Assembly: GCF_019649055.1 (NCBI RefSeq)
Contig: NW_026570227.1
Span: forward strand, 1-64,000
Source: Paramacrobiotus metropolitanus
Taxonomy: Eukaryota; Tardigrada; Eutardigrada; Parachela; Macrobiotidae
Reading direction: 5' to 3'
Length of the DNA stretch: 64,000 nucleotides
Shown here: piece by piece, positions 9,431 through 20,509 of the stretch
Layout: the number at the start of each line of letters is the position of its first letter
How positions within the stretch are numbered: position 1 is the stretch's first letter
Translations under genes and position numbers: made by a program
Notes under the pieces: model-generated
The model's input: the letters and a program-made list of their open reading frames with translations, nothing else
What the model was told of the DNA's origin: nothing
Database searches by the model: none

Positions 9431-10763
9431 ATGGACGGTTTTGCAAGTGCTTTTGGCCCTCGTGGGGATCCGCGCTATCCAGCCGAAAGTGTTGAGAATC
9501 GCATTGAAACATTTCGTGGTTGTGGGGGTAAATTACCCTCGAAGTGGCGAAAGAGTACGCCGAACTGGGCTGGTACTGCACGGGGATCCAGCACCAGATC
9601 CGTTGTGTTTACTGCTGTGAGATTGAGGGACATGTCTAACGGGCATCTATCGAACACCGTGCAAGAATCCATGCTTTGGCAAAGCAGTTAAAGATAACTT
9701 CCCACAGATGTGGGTGGAATGCAACGGGCTGCGGATGGATTACGATAAGGACAACATTAAGTACAACCGCTCACCACCAAACAATCCCGACTGCGCAAAG
9801 TATAACACCATGTATGCGCGGGCGTTTTCCTTTGACGACAGACCGTGGCCCGAAGAAAAAACACTTGGTGTACAAGCTGGCCGAAGCTGGATTCTACAAC
9901 TGCGGTGAGCTTTACAACAAAACATTCTTTTGGCTATCAAGTTGACAGAAAAACAACAACTCACGATTGCTGGTCGAACAGTTAAACCAAGAAGAAGGGG
10001 TGGGGCCCCGTTGCTCGCCGACACATTTGGCTAATGTGTCGGACGTAACAACGTCGACCGGAGCGCTTCGCGCTTCCGGTCGCCCGTTGTTTACAGGACA
10101 ATGGGTTTTTTATTATTACGCAGGTCTTACTGTGCCGGGAGTTTCGGTATGCCCGGATGCTGTACGCTGTTTTTACTGCTATGTCTTCATTTCTGGATTG
10201 CCGCTGGATCTGGAACCATGGATTGAACATGCCCGCCAATCACCAGCCTGTGCATATCTGATGAATGTAAAGGCAAACGGTTCATCAACGATGTTATACG
10301 AGCTTGCAAGTCCCCTGTTACCGACATTGGAATACAAGGTGGGTTTCATCTGTTTGTTACTTTTATTTTTAATAATAATAATAATATGTAGGTATGACAG
10401 TTTTGGAAAACAAAGCACGGCTCGTTGGCTTCAGTCAAGACCAAATTGATGCCGCTAAGGCCAAGAAGAAGGGCCGTTTCTATTTTTGGAGGAATTGGAA
10501 GAAGCGGTGGAGTTCCACAACGCCGATTTTGAGCAAAAGCATTTTTTGCACTATGCCACCGAAGTACTGTCGGAGACGATGCCCGCACCGTTGAGCAGTT
10601 GAAATGTAAAATCTGTCTGTCGCGGTATGCCAACACGCTGATCAGTCCGTGTAAGCATTTGGTCATGTGCGGACAGTGCGCCAAAGCGACCCTAGACCGA
10701 GGAAGCCTCTGCCCGTACTGCCGTCAGCCTGTTGAAGCCGTCACGTCACTTTATTTTACTTGA
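9431..10763 (+). pseudogene. Inhibitor-of-apoptosis-like protein (BIR, BIR, RING), broken
   Basis: The ATG at 9431 starts a frame with the BIR opening ENRIETFRGCG; the next frames hold a GWYCTG-type strand followed by Cys-x2-Cys, then a second BIR whose end is clear: DAVRCFYC followed by EPWIEHARQSPACAYL, giving the zinc-binding Cys, Cys, His and Cys. A GT-AG intron follows (about 10340-10391). The C-terminus (about 10600-10763) is a C3HC4 RING: CKIC, SPCKH, CGQC and CPYC. IAPs bind caspases and ubiquitinate targets through the RING, delaying death of an infected cell. The frame changes several times in 9530-10130, and two strong hairpins lie inside BIR2. Confidence 0.75.
10018..10092. repeat. 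Two adjacent palindromes interrupting the IAP
   Basis: First, CCGACACAT and ATGTGTCGG form a perfect 9-bp stem. Directly after it, AACAACG with CGTTGTT, then CGACCGGA with TCCGGTCG and a GCGC/GCGC tip build a second, roughly 45-base palindrome. They sit between the expected halves of BIR2 and may be a small insertion. Confidence 0.6.
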
Positions 10764-10837
10764 TACATTTTGCTGTTCTGAAAATTGTGTGACAAAATGT
10801 TGCACTGCAAAATGTAGCAGTTGCATTCTGCTGATAC

Positions 10838-10844
10838 TATATAA
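10838..10844 (+). promoter_or_regulatory. TATA box of the Q-rich gene
   Basis: TATATAA, 78 bases upstream of the ATG at 10922. Confidence 0.5.
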
Positions 10845-10921
10845 CTGTAATAGTTTTATTCTGCTTTCCTTTTTTCTCTACTTGCTTTCATTCGTTGTTG
10901 ATTCTTTAAACGTAATGGATA

Positions 10922-12401
10922 ATGGATGATCTTAATGCGTTTGATGGCGAAGCTCTTTGGGATAAAGTTTTAAGTGACCTGGAAATTCAGCTGCAGGACT
11001 ATAATGTTCTTACGACTCCGACAACAAGTACTTTGGGTATAATTAAACGCAAAATTTTTGTACAGTTGTTGAAATATAAATTTGTTGTAGTTACGCAACA
11101 ACAACAACAACAGCAACAACAGCAACAGCCAGAACTACACCTTCAATCAAGTCCGTGGTCTCCACCACCCATTCAGCCGATTTTAAAGGTTAAAAGTTTT
11201 TATCATCTCGTTCACTTAATTTATAGCTGAGAAACTCTTTAATTTTATAGATGAAGCAACTGGTGCGGAAATCTGCCACCACGGTATCTACACAATTTTT
11301 ATTTCTGTGCCAGCAGCAGCAACAACATACGCCTCAAGTTTCATTTTCATGTTGCAGGGTGACCAGATATTCCGTTTAACACCATTATATGGCCGCCTGG
11401 AAGACTTAAAAGCGAGTCTTATGCTTTGTTTGTTATTGCAACTTATTTTCCAAAGGTATATATATATTGCAGGCATTGATCCAGTGCAAGGATATATTGC
11501 CCGCTACGAATACTACAAGCAGCGCCATCTCTACATTATTCTGTCGCCACATAACACTCTGCAGCAACCTACAGCTCACCTGGTGATCAACAACTTCCCG
11601 ATCCATTACCCATCACAGATCAGTCGCTGTCGGTTTCAACAGCACCGCTTTCCGTTCCGTTCTCTGTTGTCACTACATCTCCGACTGCTGAAGTTGCTGG
11701 ACCCAGTACCTGCACTTCCATCATCGTCAAAAGTAAGTTTCTTATCCTGATCCTTAACTCTTTTTTGATTATTTACATTATTTATTTTGTAGATACTGTT
11801 ACTGCAGCGCCAGCGGATTCTGGGGACCAGCATCTCGTGCCACCTGCCAAGCGTATCAGATTAGCAAACGCTGAATCCGTGGACTGGCTCTACCAGACCT
11901 TTACTGATAAACGGGACGACCGGACCTTCCGAAGTTATTCACAGTACCGCGATGCGTATAGCATCTTTGTCAGAAAAGGATCCAATAATCCTTTCATGGC
12001 TTTTACCGGTTGCATAAAAATCCAACGTACAGTTCGTTATTGCCCGCCATAAAAAATACGCGGTGCAATGAACTGGTTGTCGGAATGGATATTCTGGAAA
12101 AGATTGTAGAATGGACCAATACGCCTGCTTTTGCAAAGTACCGCCAGAAAACAGTCTCCGCCTCCACCGCCAATGCGCATCCGAAACCCTATCTTGGTGC
12201 ATTATCGACACCACGTCCAATACCCAAGCAGCTTTTGTTCATGAAAACCGTACTACGACTGCCTCTGATGACTCAGCCATGTCTGTACGTATCAGATCTG
12301 GCGATACCATAAAAAATTGTGTTGATATAAAGTCAGATGAGTTAGAATTTGTGAAGCAGTGTCAGGAACACTTTTCTGTCATTAAGAACCAGTTGCTGTG
12401 A
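10922..12401 (+). CDS. Q-rich, Ser/Thr/Pro-rich spliced accessory gene, model incomplete
   Basis: Exon 1 (10922-11035) encodes an acidic amphipathic start (FDGEALWDKVLSDLEIQL). A likely intron ends at 11092; the next exon has a polyglutamine run (CAA/CAG) and a Pro-rich stretch ending at a donor near 11189. Later exons appear to end at a GTAAGT near 11731 and resume at about 11793 with PPAKRIRLANAESVDWLYQ and a charged domain to 12052. Coding-like sequence in other frames continues to 12401. An acidic start, Q-rich and S/T/P-rich middle and a basic C-terminal module is the layout of a transcription regulator, but I recognise no DNA-binding fold. Exon joints between 11230 and 11480 are uncertain. 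Confidence 0.35.
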
Positions 12402-12479
12402 CCTTTCTGCTTGCAAAATGCCTCGCATAGCTGCTGACGCTGGATTCAGTTGATTCTAATAATGATAACGATACTAATG

Positions 12480-15400
12480 CTGTTGATGATGACGATGTTA
12501 CCGAAGACCCGCTTCATATAAAGAACTTTTCGTGTTGAAACCGATAAACGATTTTACAATCGCCGTTATCAGATGACGTGTAAAAGATTTGCGTGCAAAG
12601 TTCATCGCCTCAGTCATATTCCTTTTGCTGAGATTCCCGATGTCATAACAGCCATTTTGAACGAAATTTTAAATGAAATCCTTACTGACATCCCAGATCA
12701 CGAGCGGGTAAGAATCAAGTTGCATAGCCGTCACCTCTCGTACCCTATTCACACCTTTCATTCGTCGTGATCAGCTAACCGTTGCGCGATTGATGAAAGA
12801 AGTTTCCCGCGTACTCAATTCCAATCAAGAATTTGTACTGGATGATTCTTTTGAGCTGGAAATCCACCATTCCAACCTTCCCGCTGGATCCTGTCGATAC
12901 GATGTTCCTTTATTATTGCGCAAAAAGCTGGAGACCATGAGGAGCGTAATACCTGTTCGTAATTCAGATAACCTCTGTTTGGCTCGTGCGCTTGTTATAG
13001 CTAAGGCCCTCGCAGATGACAATATACCGCTGTACGAACGCTTGTATCACACTAAAAACTCTGTACGGCTTCCGACAGAACGCTGCAGACAAAATGGCTA
13101 AAGAACTCATTGCTAACGCAGGACTGGATCTTCGACAATATACTTTGGAAGACGTTCAACAGTTTCAACTGGCCTTACCGGACTACCAAATCCTGATAAC
13201 GAGTGTCGACCACCTCAATACGATCGTCTATGCCGGCGAATATGCCGAAAAAAGATTCGTTTGCTACATCATAGTAACCATTTTGATGTCTTGAAAAGCC
13301 TGCCGGCTTGGTTCAAAACATCGTACTGGTGCGACCGTTGCAATCGCGGATACGATCATAAAAATCGCCATCGATGCCAATACCGTTGCAAACAATGCCT
13401 GCGATTTGAATGTAATCCTGAGAAGAAGAATATACTGTTCGGACTGCTGCCGAACATTTTACGGTGAGGAGTGTTTCAATCATCATCGCGCTGCTGGCTC
13501 GGGAGAAAACGGGATTACGGTATGTCAAACGTTATTTGTCTGTCCATCTTGCCAATCATTTGTCTCCAGAGTTTTTCGTACCACGGACCACGTGTGCGGT
13601 GAGATTTTTTGCTCGGTGTGCAAAGAACACGTATCAAATGACCACGTCTGCTACATTGAGCCCGAAGTCCTGACGGACCGAGATCTCGAAAAGCACGAAC
13701 AGGCCCAGTTTCTCTATTTCGATTTTGAGACATACCCGTGTCCGGAAACGGGCAATTTTATTCCGAACCTGGCCGTTCTTCAAAACGACAACGGCCAGGA
13801 ATGGATTTTCCTGCTGACTCGTGCGATATTGGCCGGGATATAACAACAGAATTTTGCAGTTTTTATTTTCCGGATTATTTAAAACTTCTACGTCTTGGCC
13901 CATAATCTTCGAGCGTTCGACGGTTTTTTTGTTCTGAAATGGTTACTAAGAAATGGGATAGTTCCAAAGCTGATAATGAACGGCTCAAAAATTATGCAAC
14001 TAGATGTTCCTGAATTTGGCATAAAATTTCGTGATACTTTGAATTACAATCCCCAATCGTTAGACGCTTGGGCTCAAGCGTTCGGAGCGACAGAGCAAAA
14101 AGGTAAATTCCCTCATCCCGTCAATCGCCCAGAAAATTTTGGCAAAATTATCCCTATCCTAAGAGGGAGGAATTCAATTACAGCTTGATGAATAACAAAG
14201 AAAGAAAAGACTTTATCAAAGGATTTTATCGAAAGATCGCAGAAAAAGAAAGGAAAGTACAATGTCAACGAGGAGCTCGTCAAATACTGCAAGATGTTAG
14301 CACCTTACGCGTTTGCTCTCAAGAATTCCGAAAGTTGTTCATGGGTATTTCAGGTGGGCTTTGCCCATTTACTTCAGCGCTAACAATTGCGGGTATATGC
14401 CATTTTTTCTGGCGCACGGATACTGGAAAAAACCTTATTGCAATTGTGAAAACCCTAGTCAGCGCACGCAGTCAGTCAAATGTGGTAAATGGTTGTGCTA
14501 CATTGAAATGACGGAAGGCAAAGCACTTGCAAGAGAACAGAAGATTGGAAAATATTACGTGGACGGTTATGACGAAGAAGCGGAAATTATTTACGAATTC
14601 TATGGCGACTACTGGCACGGCAATCCCGCAACCACAAGACGCACATTTGTAAATCCTCATCTCAAGCAAACGATGGAGAATTTGCATGCGGCAACCGTCC
14701 AGCGAGAAATCGCCCTTGAGCAAATGGGATACTCTGTTATTAAAATTTGGGAAAGCGAGTACGACCAGAAATTGGCAGAGGATGAGGATTTTCGTGAAAC
14801 ACTAAAAGATATTCATGTTCACGCACCTCTTCAACCCCGCGATGCTCTATATGGAGGCCGGACCAACGGGACACGGTTGCATTATAAATGCGAGCCGGAG
14901 AACAAATACGGTACAATTAGTTAAGAAAGGATTATAATCTTGATTTTATTGATAGGTGTTTTTAGGTTTGCCGATGTCATTTCGAATATCCCTTTGTAAA
15001 TTCATGGAAGAGATATCCAGTTGGCCCACACGTGCGAATTACTGCGGACTTTGATGCAAATTTGGAAAATTACTTCGGACTATTTTACCTGACGATTCTA
15101 CCGCCCAAATGTCTATGGTTACCAGTTCTGCCCTATCGTACTGAAAAATTAACTTTCCGCTATGCCGGCTATGTGCTGAGACGCAGCAAAATTTAGCTGT
15201 CATCACACAGACGCCGAAAGATCACTTACGGGCGTCTGGTGCTCTGTGGAAATCATTAAGGCACTATCCCTGGGATATACGGTGATAAAGTCTACGAAAT
15301 TTGGCATTTTCCGAGTTCTCGCGAAGGCTTATTTAAAGAGTACATCCAGCATTTCTTGAAATTAAAACGGAGGCCAGCGGCTGGCCCTCTAATGTTAAAA

Positions 15401-16405
15401 CCGAAGAGAGAAAGCTGTATATGGAAGAATTTTACTTCGAGAAGGTGTATCTATTGACGCCGAGAAAGTGGAAAAAACTTGGGGTTTCGCGCCCTTGCAA
15501 AGTTATTTTAAACAAGTAAGTCTTCAATTTCCTTAGGATACATTAGTTGAAATTGCTTAATGTTTCTATTCTCTTTATAGTTTTTGGGGGTCGACTCGGG
15601 ATGCGCGAGGACAGATTGTCTACACAGTTTATTTCCGAGCCCAAAGATTTTTATGAACTTTTATTAAATGATGCGTTGGAAATTCACAATATCGAATTCT
15701 TCAGTGACACCGTAATTCAAGTTGCTTACAAGTCCAAGGAAGACTTTATTCCAGTTAACCCAAAGACTAATGTTATCCTTGCGGCGTAAGTGCAAATTAA
15801 TATAATAAATACGTTTTTCTCAAAATGTTTATTGGTTGGATGAATTAGGTTCACGACTGCCCATGCCCGCCTTCACTTATACAATTATATGGCCCAAGTT
15901 GGACGTAACCTGATATATTTTGATACTGATTCCTTAATGTGGATTCATCGGCAAGGAGATCCGGAAGTTCCATTGGGAAACTACATGGGGGACTTGACAA
16001 ACGAATTAAATGATGGTGAATTCATCACAGAGGTCACCATCTGTGCTCCTAAATCTTATGCTTATGTGACGAACAAAGGAAAGCATGTCTGCAAAGTTAA
16101 AGGTTTTACACTCAATCGAACTGAAGATAATGAATCAAATGTGAATGCACTAAACATATGCACACCGCAAAAACTCAAGGATGCGTTGGTCTTCTAATGC
16201 GAATAAATCAGCAGTGGATAATGCCAGACAAGGCGCACGAACAGACTGCTACTTATATAATTCTGCTGGCGGTTATGCTTCCGTAATTGTACCGCATGCA
16301 GAGTCGTACATATAAAACTGTTGCGCATATCGACGTAAAAACGACCTACGAGTAGCGATGTACCGACAAAAGTCGTATATTTGTGCTAAACACATTAATC
16401 TTGAC
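12480..16405 (+). pseudogene. Protein-primed family B DNA polymerase of Polinton
   Basis: The order of parts is that of Polinton PolB: a long N-terminal region (12570-13330), Cys/His zinc-binding pairs (13330-13640), exonuclease motif I FDFETYP (13720), exo II AHNLRAFDGFF (13900), exo III region (14270), a nuclease-like insert with YGDYWHGN (14600), the palm entry DALYGGRTN (14840) and the catalytic YFDTDSLMWI (15917). Three short introns keep the frame: 14911-14965, 15515-15580 and 15786-15848. About six single-base breaks lie in the N-terminal and middle parts; the part from 15580 to 16197 is clean. It would replicate the element from a protein primer. Confidence 0.85.
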
Positions 16406-16487
16406 GAAACGTTTAGAGGAAGATAATGAATCAAATGTGAATTCACTAAATATATGCACACCGCAAAAACTCAAGGATGCGTTGGTC
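16123..16487 (+). repeat. 69-bp duplication of the polymerase 3' coding sequence
   Basis: Positions 16123-16191 recur at 16419-16487 with a few changes. The sequence between includes a degenerate polymerase-tail-like stretch (about 16305-16400). This is a local tandem duplication of the gene end. Confidence 0.85.
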
Positions 16488-17290
16488 CTTGAGTTTCTGT
16501 ACCGTTACCGTATTGCTGCAACAGAGAGATCATCTATTAAATCTTGCCTTTTTTCAAGCGCTGTAGCGGCCAGACGGTGCGATCCTGTCCCAGGAGTACT
16601 GAGTAATGCGAATGAGTATAAGGATAGCGGTAGAAAAGGCAGCTATACTCTAACATTTTCGCAGTCGAAGTTTTGTGTTAATGGTAGTACTAGTTGCATT
16701 TATGATAAAGCTTCTCTTGGCAACTTGAGCGTAAGTTCTTACTGTAAATTGTTTCGATTACCAAGACTCTTTCATTTAACGTAGGAAAGTCCAGATTATC
16801 TTGAATTTCTCAGTGTGTACTGCCCATGACAAGCGGACGCAGCAAATCTCATAAAATATCCCTAGTTAGTTTGATTCGTATCAGCATTTCTACTGGCTCC
16901 TGGGAATTACGCAATCGATCTTGTCCCCCCAAGAAACTGCATACATTTATCGTTTCCTGGTCCGTTCACCACGCCCGAATCCAGTTGGCCGATTAGTCCT
17001 AGCGGTTAGTTCTGCCATTAACATCGTAAACGCCTCGGTGCCGAAAATATCTTCCCGTACCTGTCCAGACCATTCCGTTCTACGGAAGTTGTTCAGAAAA
17101 AGCCCGAGCCCGAGCTCGCCACTACTTGACGGCTCAGTCTCCGACGGCAAGGGAAGGCCTGAGGCTGTACTCGGCCACTTCCGCCCTTGTGCGATAATGT
17201 CATCCACAATCAATGTCCTTGTGCCAGCCACCCTCGAGGATGTACGCATGGCACGACACGAAGGGATTATAGCGAATGTTCAGCAAATGC
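16488..17290 (+). other. Possible exons of unknown gene
   Basis: An open stretch at 16488-16733 with an N-glycosylation-like, Cys-containing end (FCVNGSTSCIYDKASLGNLS) reaches a good donor GTAAGT and an acceptor near 16784. At 17198-17298 a frame runs into the MITE and resumes behind it as a hydrophobic segment LLVSSITGLVLVFLSCW (17447-17500), so a membrane-protein exon was probably split by that insertion. No family recognised. Confidence 0.3.
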
Positions 17291-17298
17291 ATCGCATC

Positions 17299-17438
17299 CA
17301 GTGGCGTAACGAGCCTAATAATTTGGGGGCCACGGCCCACCCCAAACGAAAAGTTATAGCTTAGAGTCTATGGGAACGGCCTACCCCAAAGCCAGTACTT
17401 GTGGCCCACCCCAAACCTTTGAGCTCGTTACGCCGCTG
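17299..17438. mobile_element. hAT-type MITE with 8-bp target duplication
   Basis: Ends are CAGTGGCGTAACGAGC and its complement GCTCGTTACGCCGCTG (one mismatch in 16). The 140-bp unit is flanked on both sides by ATCGCATC (17291-17298 and 17439-17446). CAG-start ends and an 8-bp duplication are typical of hAT elements. GGCCCACCCCAAA-like words recur inside. Too short to encode a transposase. Confidence 0.85.
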
Positions 17439-17568
17439 ATCGCATCTACCTGCTCGTGAGCAGCATCACCGGCCTGGTCTTAGTGTTCCTTTCTTGTTGG
17501 AAGATAACCGTGGACGGAGTTCATTGCCGGGGTAGTAATATTCGCGGTATTCTGCATGCTCTACAATA

Positions 17569-18144
17569 CTAATTCTTTTTATAAATAGCTGTGCCACTAT
17601 GGATTCCGCATTCGGCAGCTCTAAAACTGATGTTTTGGTGTCTGCTGAAAGTGGAAACCGTGTGATTCAGAACGTTAAAACTGCTCAAGTAAACACGATG
17701 GTGTTTTACATTTCCGAGTATGCAACTGGCAAATACACCAGATGTTATCAATAATAGCCGTGCACTTACCCGCATTACGATATAATAGAACACTAGGATT
17801 TTTTTTAATTTGGGGTCACTTTGCACTACCGGTATGCTCAATTCTTTTGCCACCTGCCAATAGCCGAATGTAAGAAGCACGCAAAGGTTGGACGGTAGCC
17901 GATTGTGCAGCCACATTATAGATAGAATATACGGCACTCGTTCGCTCACTCGCTCAGTACGGCTCACTGACATTTCATTAACTAACATTTCCGGGATCGA
18001 CCCGATGTCGACCGCAAATACGCCGACTGTCACAGAGGCGACAGCTAAAACCGCAGACGTCGATTTCCGTCGACGAGATGGTGGGTCACCGCTCATGATT
18101 ATCCGAGTACAGCACTCACAATACTGCAGCACACTCAGCCACAC
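17569..18144 (-). CDS. Hypothetical membrane-type frame
   Basis: 191 codons with two hydrophobic stretches (NLCVLLTFGYW and KILVFYYIVM regions) and a Ser/Arg-rich start. No family recognised, no homologue known to me; a second plausible start is the Met at MSGDPPSRRR. On the opposite strand, 17599-17690 also reads open to a GTAAAC donor, so the true coding strand is uncertain. Confidence 0.2.
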   Translation of the reverse strand: MWLSVLQYCECCTRIIMSGDPPSRRRKSTSAVLAVASVTVGVFAVDIGSIPEMLVNEMSVSRTERVSERVPYILSIMWLHNRLPSNLCVLLTFGYWQVAKELSIPVVQSDPKLKKILVFYYIVMRVSARLLLITSGVFASCILGNVKHHRVYLSSFNVLNHTVSTFSRHQNISFRAAECGIHSGTAIYKKN

Positions 18145-18950
18145 TGCGATCCACGAATGATAAGATAATACGAACCTTGGTCCGCGGTCGCCTTACCAAC
18201 TTCTTTTGTTATGTACATTGCGTTGCATAGCAGAGACCAGAAAATGCGATACAAACCGATTTAATCAAATAATTACTTAGCTCTATGTAATATTAAGCAC
18301 TGGCTGAGCACCGCGCTATTATCATCAAGTGGTTTTGGTGCTGCCACGTCACGTATGATCTAGGAAAGTTTTTATCTAATTGTAAGGAATTTCGAATCTG
18401 TAGCTATCAGCCTATCATCACACAGCTTGTTCAAGATATGTAGAGGGTTGGCTTATCACGCCAAGTCATAACATGCCCTTCAAGAACTGAACCCGGCTAC
18501 ATGTAGCATGCTCCAGAATTTTACTTCTACTATATGTAACAACCATGGACAAAATGCTGTATCGCATCTGCACTTCTACTGTACGTTCTTGAAATCAGTG
18601 ATTAGATAAAAGAGCAAACTCAAAGTGATGTCACAAAGCCACCGCATGCCGGTTATCAGCAGCGATTTTTAGTCAATCGGCAACTGTAAGGATGTGACAT
18701 GTTCATGTTCATAAATACAGTACCAAGAAAGCCAAATTATTAGTGCATAACATTTGTACCAGAAATATTTTTGATTTGTTTTCATTTTCGCGTCAGCATA
18801 ATTTTTTGCTGCATAATTTAATATAAAATAATATTCATACATAATATAATAATATTTTGCATAATATTTTGCTGCACATAATAACATATATCCAAAGCGC
18901 TGTCTCACAGAGAAAACGCTACGTGACCAAAAAACCTTCTGCCTCGCTGG
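18145..18950. other. Non-coding stretch
   Basis: No supported gene. AT-rich in 18780-18900 with ATAATAT-type simple sequence. Confidence 0.5.
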
Positions 18951-18956
18951 ACCATA

Positions 18957-19305
18957 ATGTACCTTGCGTTAGCGGTAACTCTGGTGCTGGATGTAATATT
19001 TGCGAATCCCAGGTTTTGCTTTAGCGTCATTGCCCCTAAGAGAATACCCGGTTAGTCATCAGTTTCGCCAAAAAGAATGTTCGAAAGTAATGATAATGAA
19101 ATATGCTTACGAAGTGCTCGTATAATTGTAATGGTAACTTATCAGAAACCTGTGGTGGAGAAATTCATCTGGCGCCTGATTCACAATGGTTACTGCTAAC
19201 ACCGCGATATCTGGCATATTTCGATCCCATTGTACGCTGTGAGTGGAGATTAAACGCTCCGGATGGATATGAATTTCTGGCAAGTGATGATCATATTAAT
19301 AAATA
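18957..19305 (+). CDS. Secreted WSC/CUB-like exons, partial
   Basis: The ATG at 18957 opens a signal-peptide-like sequence (MYLALAVTLVLDVIFANP) leading to a GT donor near 19052. A second exon from about 19103 has CSYNCNGNLSETCGG, matching the end of a WSC carbohydrate-binding domain (Cys-x3-Cys-x-Gly ... Cys-Gly-Gly), then FDPIVRCEWRLNAPDGYEFL, which fits the second Cys region of a CUB domain. Continuation is possible at 19326-19490 after a TTGTAG acceptor. WSC followed by CUB is the order seen in Kremen-type proteins, but no kringle is visible. Exon joints are inferred. Confidence 0.4.
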
Positions 19306-19904
19306 ATAATCACCGGTTTCTTGTAGGTACGATTTCTGTTCTGTTATACCGTACTACGACTTCGCTCGTAGATTGGTTAAACCTACTACTGTTAGTGTAC
19401 GGGTTCAGTACATTGATCACCAGCCTCTCATGCGGTGTATTACATGTTCTGTTATCCGATACAGTGTGTTGCAAGTTTCCAACTTACACCTTTAATTTTC
19501 ATAATGCATTTTAAGTGATAATGAAAAAACTGAAAGTCCGACGTAAGGTAAACATAAGCGATATTCCGAGGTTTCTGTGAAGTTTGTTCGACTGGTGATC
19601 ATGTTGGTTATTACTTGTCATACAAGTAATGGTAATAAGAATGGTGATTATCATAGCATATGCAGTACTGTCTTGGCAAAGAGAAAAAAGGTGAGTACGT
19701 GGAAGGAGAAAAACTTACTTTTAAAATCTCAGTGGTATTGAAAAATCATAATACGTGGGTGATCAAAGTACTGTCACGGTGTATTCTGTAACCGCCCATG
19801 ATGACGATTAGCTATGGAAGTGCCCTTTGTTAATGGATTTTGGTCTGGATTATCGGAGTGTCTCTGATCTTGATTTATCCATTTTATGTATTTTTCTCCC
19901 ATTT

Positions 19905-20489
19905 ATTTCCTTTATGAATAAACGCTATTATTTAGGGACACCCCATGTTTCCCCATATTGTAGATTATAGGATATAGGTAGCACTACCCATGACAAATGG
20001 CGCTCCTGGTTAGAACAATGTACCAACCTGGCGGTGGCTGCGGTTCTGCCCCAGCCGAATTTGGGTCGCCGTTGCCGACAGGGTTTCCGTCGGTTCCTGA
20101 CGTAAAGCAGTGGCATTCGGCCGCATATGCTGGTTATTCTGCTTGTGGATGGACACAGGAAGCAACCAACCATTATCCCGATGCCGTTTCCCTGGAGTCA
20201 ATGGCCTCTGTGGTCCCCAAACAGGGCTGTGCGAATCGGCCCATTCCACACCATATCCCAGACTATTCTAAGGGTTTTGCCAACCCTTCCCGTATGAACT
20301 CCACTCAACTACGCTTCAGCCAGAGAAAGCCAGTGGAATCGTTACGTGCCCGACAGGCAGGTGAGCCATTATGCTACTCACAGCGCTGACCATGCTGCTA
20401 TTTCCTTTTATGAATAAACGCTATTATTTAGGACACCCCATGTTTCCCATATTGTAGATTATAGGATATAGGTAGCACTACCCATGACA
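19905..20489 (+). repeat. 91-bp direct repeats flanking about 400 bp
   Basis: 19905-19995 and 20400-20489 are nearly identical (three single-base length differences), both ending CTACCCATGACA. The 404 bases between hold an open frame. Could be a small retroelement-like unit with direct terminal repeats or a tandem duplication. Confidence 0.85.
19997..20389 (+). CDS. Hypothetical frame between direct repeats
   Basis: 130 codons, Gly/Pro/Ser-rich with several Cys and no recognised domain (for example YQPGGGCGSAPAEFGSPLP). It ends exactly before the second direct repeat. Whether it is translated is unknown; codon composition looks more protein-like than its surroundings. Confidence 0.25.
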   Translation: MALLVRTMYQPGGGCGSAPAEFGSPLPTGFPSVPDVKQWHSAAYAGYSACGWTQEATNHYPDAVSLESMASVVPKQGCANRPIPHHIPDYSKGFANPSRMNSTQLRFSQRKPVESLRARQAGEPLCYSQR

Positions 20490-20509
20490 GTACTGACCTG
20501 TTCAGTAAG

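Larger units (their letters stand above)
1..16405. mobile_element. Polinton/Maverick (adintovirus-like) endogenous element, decayed
   Basis: The set of genes here is diagnostic: FtsK/HerA-type packaging ATPase, DDE integrase, jelly-roll capsid proteins, adenain-like protease and a protein-primed PolB with the DFET exonuclease and DTDS polymerase motifs. Length of about 16 kb fits the family (usually 15-20 kb). Most core genes have one to several frame breaks, so this copy is probably non-functional, unless the breaks are assembly errors. I could not find matching terminal inverted repeats: the left end may lie outside the window, and the right limit is placed just after the polymerase tail. 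Confidence 0.85.

Noticed and set aside
16947-17249. 100-codon minus-strand frame
   Set aside because: No domain or signal; overlaps an open plus-strand stretch that joins across the MITE.
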